Source of the DNA: Maylandia zebra
Taxonomy: Eukaryota; Chordata; Actinopteri; Cichliformes; Cichlidae
Assembly: GCF_041146795.1 (NCBI RefSeq)
Contig: NC_135175.1
Coordinates: forward strand, 32,798,136-32,862,135
Reading direction: 5' to 3'
Length of the DNA stretch: 64,000 nt
The translations under genes and the position numbers were made by a program. Position 1 is the stretch's first letter, and every line of letters starts with the position of its first letter. Positions 57,908-64,000 of the stretch are shown one piece after another. A model generated the notes under the pieces. The model made no database searches and was not told where the DNA came from. It saw nothing but the letters and a program-made list of their open reading frames with translations.

Positions 57908-58504
57908 GACCAACATGGAGCGAGAAGTCAGCGCTCTCAGGAGGCCGACAAACCTCACAGAAGAAAGAGAGAGAAAAAACACACCTGTGACAAGTGTGGG
58001 AAGGATTTTACTTTGAAGGGTCATCTTAAACAGCATCAGGTCATCCACACTGGAAAGAGACCGTTCAGCTGTGACTTGTGTGGAAAGTCTTTTTCCTGGA
58101 AGAATGCTCTAAAACAACACCAACTCATCCACAGTGGAGTTAAACCGTACAGCTGTGATCAGTGTGGCAGAGCTTTTACTCAAAGTGGCCACTTACAGAG
58201 CCATCTAGTTACCCACTCTGGAATTAAGACATACAGCTGTGACATTTGCGGAAAAACCTTCAGTCGGATAGACAGCCGAAATACACACCTACGCATTCAC
58301 ACCAGACATGACGTGTACTGCTGTGATCAGTGTGGCAAAGAGTTTGCTAAACACACAAACTTACAACGCCACATGTTTACCCACACTGAGGAACGACCTT
58401 ATAAATGTGACCTGTGTGAGAAGACTTTTAAATCTCCACATTACCTGAGAGAACACCAACAGATCCACACCAGAAAGAGACTCTCCAAGTGCAGTTACTG
58501 TGAG
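57908..58504 (+). CDS. Gene 3 A2 exon: six C2H2 fingers
   Basis: Acceptor CACTGCAG, donor TGTGAG|GTATGT, 199 codons, phase 0 both ends. Contact residues: L,G,H,Q; W,N,A,Q; Q,G,H,S; R,D,S,T; K,T,N,R; S,H,Y,E. The lead is as in A1. Joined after A1 it would give an uninterrupted frame; used alone it would give a 12-finger isoform. Confidence 0.85.
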
Positions 58505-58611
58505 GTATGTATTTATATTGTTATCTTGTCATTTTAGCCTGACTGTTTGGAACAACTGTGCTCATTAAACTGTTAGCATGTTAGCAATTCTACTGCATGG
58601 AAAAGCAGCTG

Positions 58612-58995
58612 TGAGTGATTATTACGTCCCGTATTAATTACTGTAATTCCCTCCTATTTGGTCTCCCTAAAAGGTCCCTTCATAAACTCCAACTTCTTCA
58701 AAAATTCTGCAGCTCGGGTCATAACTTGCACTCTGTCAAGAGCTCATATTACCCCAGTTCTTCAGCACCTTTACTGGTTGCCCATAGAAGCCAGGATACA
58801 TTTTAAAATGTTACTTCTTACATACAGGTGTATCCATAAATCTGCTCCTTCATATTTGTGTGACCTGCTCCATATCACCACTGTTTCCTGCCTTCTCAGA
58901 TCATCATCTGCTATTCATCTTACTGTTCCGTCCTCACACCTTAGTACTATGGGGAACAGAGCTTTCAGTCGCTCTGCATTCAGTTATGATTTTAG
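58612..58995 (+). mobile_element. LINE reverse transcriptase C-terminal fragment (after A2)
   Basis: Nearly identical to the copy after A1 (56,412-56,790), with small indels that shift the frame. Duplicated along with the exon. Confidence 0.8.
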
Positions 58996-59171
58996 TATTA
59001 CTGTAGTATTATGGTGGTGGTATTGTAGTTATTGCAGCCCAATAAACTGAGTGTGTTAACTGAAACAGTAAAATGTAATTGGACGTCTGCAGAGATGCTC
59101 TTTATTTCAGGCGACGTTCAGGATAAAAATGTTGAAGGACTGACTTACACTGTCTTTGTGTCTTTGTTCAG

Positions 59172-59858
59172 AAGCAGAGTGACACAGATGGATCCAGTTC
59201 TCAACCCTGTCGTCACTGTGGTGGTGGGAAAGACTTTCATTGTGACGTGTGTGGAAAAACTTTCAGTTGGCAAGTCTCCCTAAAAAGACATCAACGTAGA
59301 CACACTGGAGACAAACTGAAATACTGCAAAGAATGTGGGAGAAGCTTCACCACATCAAGTTACTTAAAACAACATGAACTGATTCACAGTGGGGTTAAAA
59401 AGCACCTCTGTGATCAGTGTGGGTCATCCTTCACCACTGCAGGTCACCTTAAAACACACAAACGAGTCCACACAGGAGAGAAACCATACAAGTGCAGACA
59501 CTGTGAAAAAAGCTTCTCACGATCAGGTCATCGTAACCTTCATGAACGTACACACATGGAAGGAAACTACAGCTGTGACCAGTGTGGGTCATCCTTCACC
59601 ACTGCAAGTCAACTTAAATCACACAAACGATCCCACGTTACTAATAAACTGTTTCACTGTTACCAATGTGCCAAAACATTCACTAAATTATCTGCTCTGT
59701 GCAAACATCAGCGTGATCACTCAGGGCTGAAATCACTCCCATCACTGGATCACAGTGAATCTGAAGAGACAGAAAGATCCTCTGGTTTCAGTGTCAGACT
59801 TAAAACCCTTGAGATCAGGCTCCACCGAGTTCAGATCGAATCTCCTGTAAAGATCTGA
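59172..59858 (+). CDS. Gene 3 B exon: six C2H2 fingers and intact C-terminal tail
   Basis: Acceptor GTGTCTTTGTTCAG, 229 codons including TGA. The hinge KQSDTDGSSSQPCRHCGGG is followed by six C2H2 fingers, then SLPSLDHSESEETERSSG and a tail with RLKTLEIRLHRVQ ending SPVKI. The tail looks amphipathic and is lost from genes 1 and 2 by an 8-bp deletion. The fifth finger (YSCDQCGSSFTTASQLKSH) resembles the third finger of the same exon more than its own counterparts in genes 1 and 2, suggesting gene conversion. Confidence 0.88.
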   Translation, partial: KQSDTDGSSSQPCRHCGGGKDFHCDVCGKTFSWQVSLKRHQRRHTGDKLKYCKECGRSFTTSSYLKQHELIHSGVKKHLCDQCGSSFTTAGHLKTHKRVHTGEKPYKCRHCEKSFSRSGHRNLHERTHMEGNYSCDQCGSSFTTASQLKSHKRSHVTNKLFHCYQCAKTFTKLSALCKHQRDHSGLKSLPSLDHSESEETERSSGFSVRLKTLEIRLHRVQIESPVKI

Positions 59859-60170
59859 TGAAAATGTTCCACTGGATGGATGGATGGATGTATAATTTCT
59901 TTTTCTGAAGGCTGCTCTCTTCCTGTTTCTGCAAGTGCTGACTGCACAGATGTAATATAGATCCATGTCACTGTTTGGAAGTATCAGAGAACTGCTGATG
60001 CTGTAAAGCTGCTGCTCAGTCTGGTGGGCTGTTGTGTTTTTGTTGGTGATGCTGGATGAAGGGCTGATGGACCAGGTGAGCTCAGGTTGAGGGTAGATCC
60101 CGTCTGAGCTGCAGGTGATCCTTTGTCCTATTTGTTGGAGACACAGACTGGAGCTAGAAAAAAATCTAAG

Positions 60171-60176
60171 AATAAA
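60171..60176 (+). promoter_or_regulatory. Candidate polyadenylation signal for gene 3
   Basis: AATAAA about 310 bp after the gene 3 stop codon, next to a poly-A run. The segment 59,859-60,190 is therefore the likely 3' UTR. Confidence 0.4.
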
Positions 60177-60319
60177 AAAAACAAAAGAAAAATATATTTC
60201 TAAACAAGTCAGAACACAGTTTTCCTTTTCTGTTTATTTCATGTTAACATGATTTAATTTAACAAAAATCATGTAAACATGGTGAATGGACTGCTGAGGA
60301 CTGGGGCAAAGTCATTGTT

Positions 60320-60470
60320 GGGTTTAGATTTTATTATTGTCATTTGTATTAGGAAATATTTAACCATATATGCTTAGAGGTGTATAATCAATTGTGTAGT
60401 GATAGGATGCGTGATCTTTAGCAGGCTGCAAAGGCTTGGTGTGCATTCCAGGAATGCACACCTACATCCT
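60320..60470 (+). mobile_element. LTR fragment related to the solo LTR at 43,639
   Basis: AATATTTAACCATATATGCT, TCAATTGTGTAGTGATAGGA and CTTTAGCAGGCTG match the reverse complement of 44,100-44,240. The element is truncated. Confidence 0.7.
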
Positions 60471-60941
60471 GGGAGCATGGGAAGAGGTCGTACCTTGTTT
60501 TATTGTTTTACGGTAGGATTAATTCAATTCAATTTTATTTATATAGCGCCAAATCACAACAAAAGTCGCCTCAAGGCGCTTCATAGATACAGAGAAAAAC
60601 CCAACAATCATATGACCCCCTATGAGCAAGCACTTTGGTGACAGTGGGAAGGAAAAACTCCCTTTTAACAGGAAGAAACCTCCGGCAGAACCAGGCTCAG
60701 GGAGGGGCGGCCATCTGCTGCGACCGGTTGGGGTGAGAGAAGGAAGACAGGATAAAGACATGCTGTGGAAGAGAGACAGAGGTTAATAACAGATATGATT
60801 CAATGCAGAGAGGTCTGTTAATACATAGTGAGTGAGAAAGGTGACTGGAAAGGAAAAACTCAATGCATCATGGGAATCCCCCGGCAGCCTACGTCTATTG
60901 CAGCATAACTAAGGGAGGATTCAGGGTCACCTGGTCCAGCC

Positions 60942-62120
60942 CTAACTATATGCTTTAGCAAAAAGGAACGTTTTAAGCCTAATCTTAAAAGTAGAGATAG
61001 TGTCTGTCTCCTGAATCCAAACTGGAAGCTGGTTCCACAGAAGAGGGGCCTGAAAACTGAAGGCTCTCCCTCCCATTCGACTTTTAAATACTCTAGGAAC
61101 AACAAGTAGGCCTGCAGAGCGAGAGCGAAGTGCTCTAATAGGGTGATATGGTACTACAAGGTCATTAAGATAAGATGGGGCCTGATTATTTAAGACCTTG
61201 TATGTGAGGAGCAGGATTTTGAATTCAATTCTGGATTTAACAGGAAGCCAATGAAGGGAAGCCAAAACAGGAGAAATATGCTCTCTCTTTCTAGTCCCTG
61301 TCAGTACTCTTGCTGCAGCATTTTGGATTAGTTGAAGGCTTTTCAGCGAGTTTTTTGGACATCCTGATAATAATGAATTACAGTAGTCCAGCCTGGAAGT
61401 AATAAATGCATGAACTAGTTTTTCAGCGTCACTCTGAGACAGGATATTTCTAATTTTAGAGATGTTGCGCAAATGGAAGAAAGCAGTCTTACATATTTGT
61501 TTAATATGTGCGTTGAAGGACATGTCCTGGTCAAAAATGACTCCAAGGTTCCTCACCGCGTTACTGGAGGCCAAGGTAATGCCATCCAGAGTAAGAATCT
61601 GGTTAGATACCATATTTCTAAGATTTTCAGGGCCGAGTACAATAACCTCAGTTTTATCTGAATTAAGAAGCAGAAAGTTAGCGGCCATCCAGGTCTTTAT
61701 GTCTTTAAGACATTCCTGCAGTTTAACTAATTGGTGTGTGTCATCTGGCTTCATGGACAGATAGAGCTGGGTGTCATCAGCATAGCAGTGAAAATGTATG
61801 CTATGTCTTCTAATGATACTGCCTAAGGGAAGCATGTATAATGTAAACAGAATTGGTCCTAGCACTGAACCCTGTGGAACTCCATAATTAACCTCAGTGT
61901 GTGAAGAGGACTCTCCATTTACATGCACAAATTGGAGTCTATTAGATAGATATGATACAAACCACTGCAGCGCAGTACCTGTAATACCTACAGCATGTTC
62001 TAATCGCTCTAATAGGATATTATGGTCAACAGTATCGAATGCTGCACTGAGGTCTAGCAGGACAAGCACAGAGATGAGTCCACTGTCAGAGGCCATAAGA
62101 AGATAATTTGTAACCTTCAC
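60942..62120 (-). CDS. LINE ORF part 2: reverse transcriptase
   Basis: Reverse transcriptase of the L2-like LINE. Motif [15 protein letters not shown] (catalytic Asp), motif [15 protein letters not shown], motif [11 protein letters not shown] (catalytic Asp pair), then a C-terminal region with [20 protein letters not shown] and [14 protein letters not shown], ending AKAYS. No stop within. The reading frame connects to the endonuclease ORF through 62,120-62,236, where codons [19 protein letters not shown] and [12 protein letters not shown] are still readable, so the ATG at 62,120 is internal to the protein. Confidence 0.88.
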   Translation of the reverse strand: MKVTNYLLMASDSGLISVLVLLDLSAAFDTVDHNILLERLEHAVGITGTALQWFVSYLSNRLQFVHVNGESSSHTEVNYGVPQGSVLGPILFTLYMLPLGSIIRRHSIHFHCYADDTQLYLSMKPDDTHQLVKLQECLKDIKTWMAANFLLLNSDKTEVIVLGPENLRNMVSNQILTLDGITLASSNAVRNLGVIFDQDMSFNAHIKQICKTAFFHLRNISKIRNILSQSDAEKLVHAFITSRLDYCNSLLSGCPKNSLKSLQLIQNAAARVLTGTRKREHISPVLASLHWLPVKSRIEFKILLLTYKVLNNQAPSYLNDLVVPYHPIRALRSRSAGLLVVPRVFKSRMGGRAFSFQAPLLWNQLPVWIQETDTISTFKIRLKTFLFAKAYS

Positions 62121-62215
62121 TAAAGCTGTTTCTGTGCTGTGCTGAGCTCTGAAACCTGACTGAAACTCTTCAAATAAACCATTCCTCTGCAGATGATCTG
62201 TTAGCTGTTTGACAA

Positions 62216-64000
<1,785 letters not shown>

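Larger units (their letters stand above)
48320..59870 (+). other. Zinc-finger gene 3, transcription unit with two A exons
   Basis: Inferred exons: exon 1 (to 48,450), exon 2 (50,114-50,219), A1 (55,708-56,304), A2 (57,908-58,504) and B (59,172-59,858). All junctions are phase 0; using both A exons gives about 632 aa with 18 fingers. Intron 2 carries a solo LTR (50,389-50,845), a retroposon tail (51,422-51,587) and, after 52,291, a Tc1 fragment and a large hAT-like element. The remaining intron 2 sequence matches gene 1. It retains a C-terminal tail not present in genes 1 and 2. Confidence 0.65.

Overview
The window looks like a teleost fish chromosome, probably a percomorph and possibly a cichlid. 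It has intron-containing C2H2 zinc-finger genes, vertebrate splice signals, and a dense mix of L2/CR1-like LINEs, tRNA-derived SINEs, Tc1/mariner elements, hAT elements, BEL/Pao and endogenous retrovirus fragments. There is no bacterial-style gene organisation. The species is inferred from repeat types only.

The cellular genes are three tandem plus-strand paralogues of one C2H2 zinc-finger gene. Each has a non-coding exon 1, a short exon 2 that supplies only MSSTQE, one or two 597-bp 'A' exons of six fingers each, and a final 'B' exon of six fingers. Every coding junction is phase 0. Gene 1 (about 6.25-13.66 kb) has one A exon (12 fingers). Gene 2 (about 22.8-38.94 kb) has two A exons (18 fingers). 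Gene 3 (about 48.3-59.86 kb) also has two A exons (18 fingers) and keeps a C-terminal tail that genes 1 and 2 lost. The second A exons of genes 2 and 3 arose by separate duplications with different breakpoints. Differences between A exons concentrate at the DNA-contact positions of the fingers.

The rest is mobile DNA. 0-6 kb: hAT-like MITE, LTR-like repeat, a broken host or mobile ORF, BEL/Pao integrase fragment, LINE 3' end and a tRNA SINE. 14.6-22.6 kb: LINE fragments, a Tc1-like element inside a LINE 3' end, and unassigned sequence. 27.16-30.44 kb: an apparently intact LINE (1010-aa endonuclease/reverse transcriptase ORF) in the intron of gene 2. 31.79-36.74 kb: a hAT element containing a mariner, a second hAT (itself containing a hAT MITE) and a LINE 3' end, all with recognisable target-site duplications. 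39.9-47.7 kb: MITE fragments, an ERV LTR with an envelope TM fragment, a solo LTR, and a compact LTR retrotransposon whose 5' LTR carries a SINE. 52.6-54.9 kb: a hAT-like element carrying an L1 3' fragment. 60.5-64 kb: a nearly complete minus-strand L2-like LINE running off the window.

The zinc-finger genes are plausibly nuclear DNA-binding regulators. Their tandem growth, finger turnover and surrounding transposon load resemble the arms-race pattern known for vertebrate zinc-finger clusters; that link is inference. Shared insertions show that genes 1 and 3 have a common intron history that gene 2 lacks.
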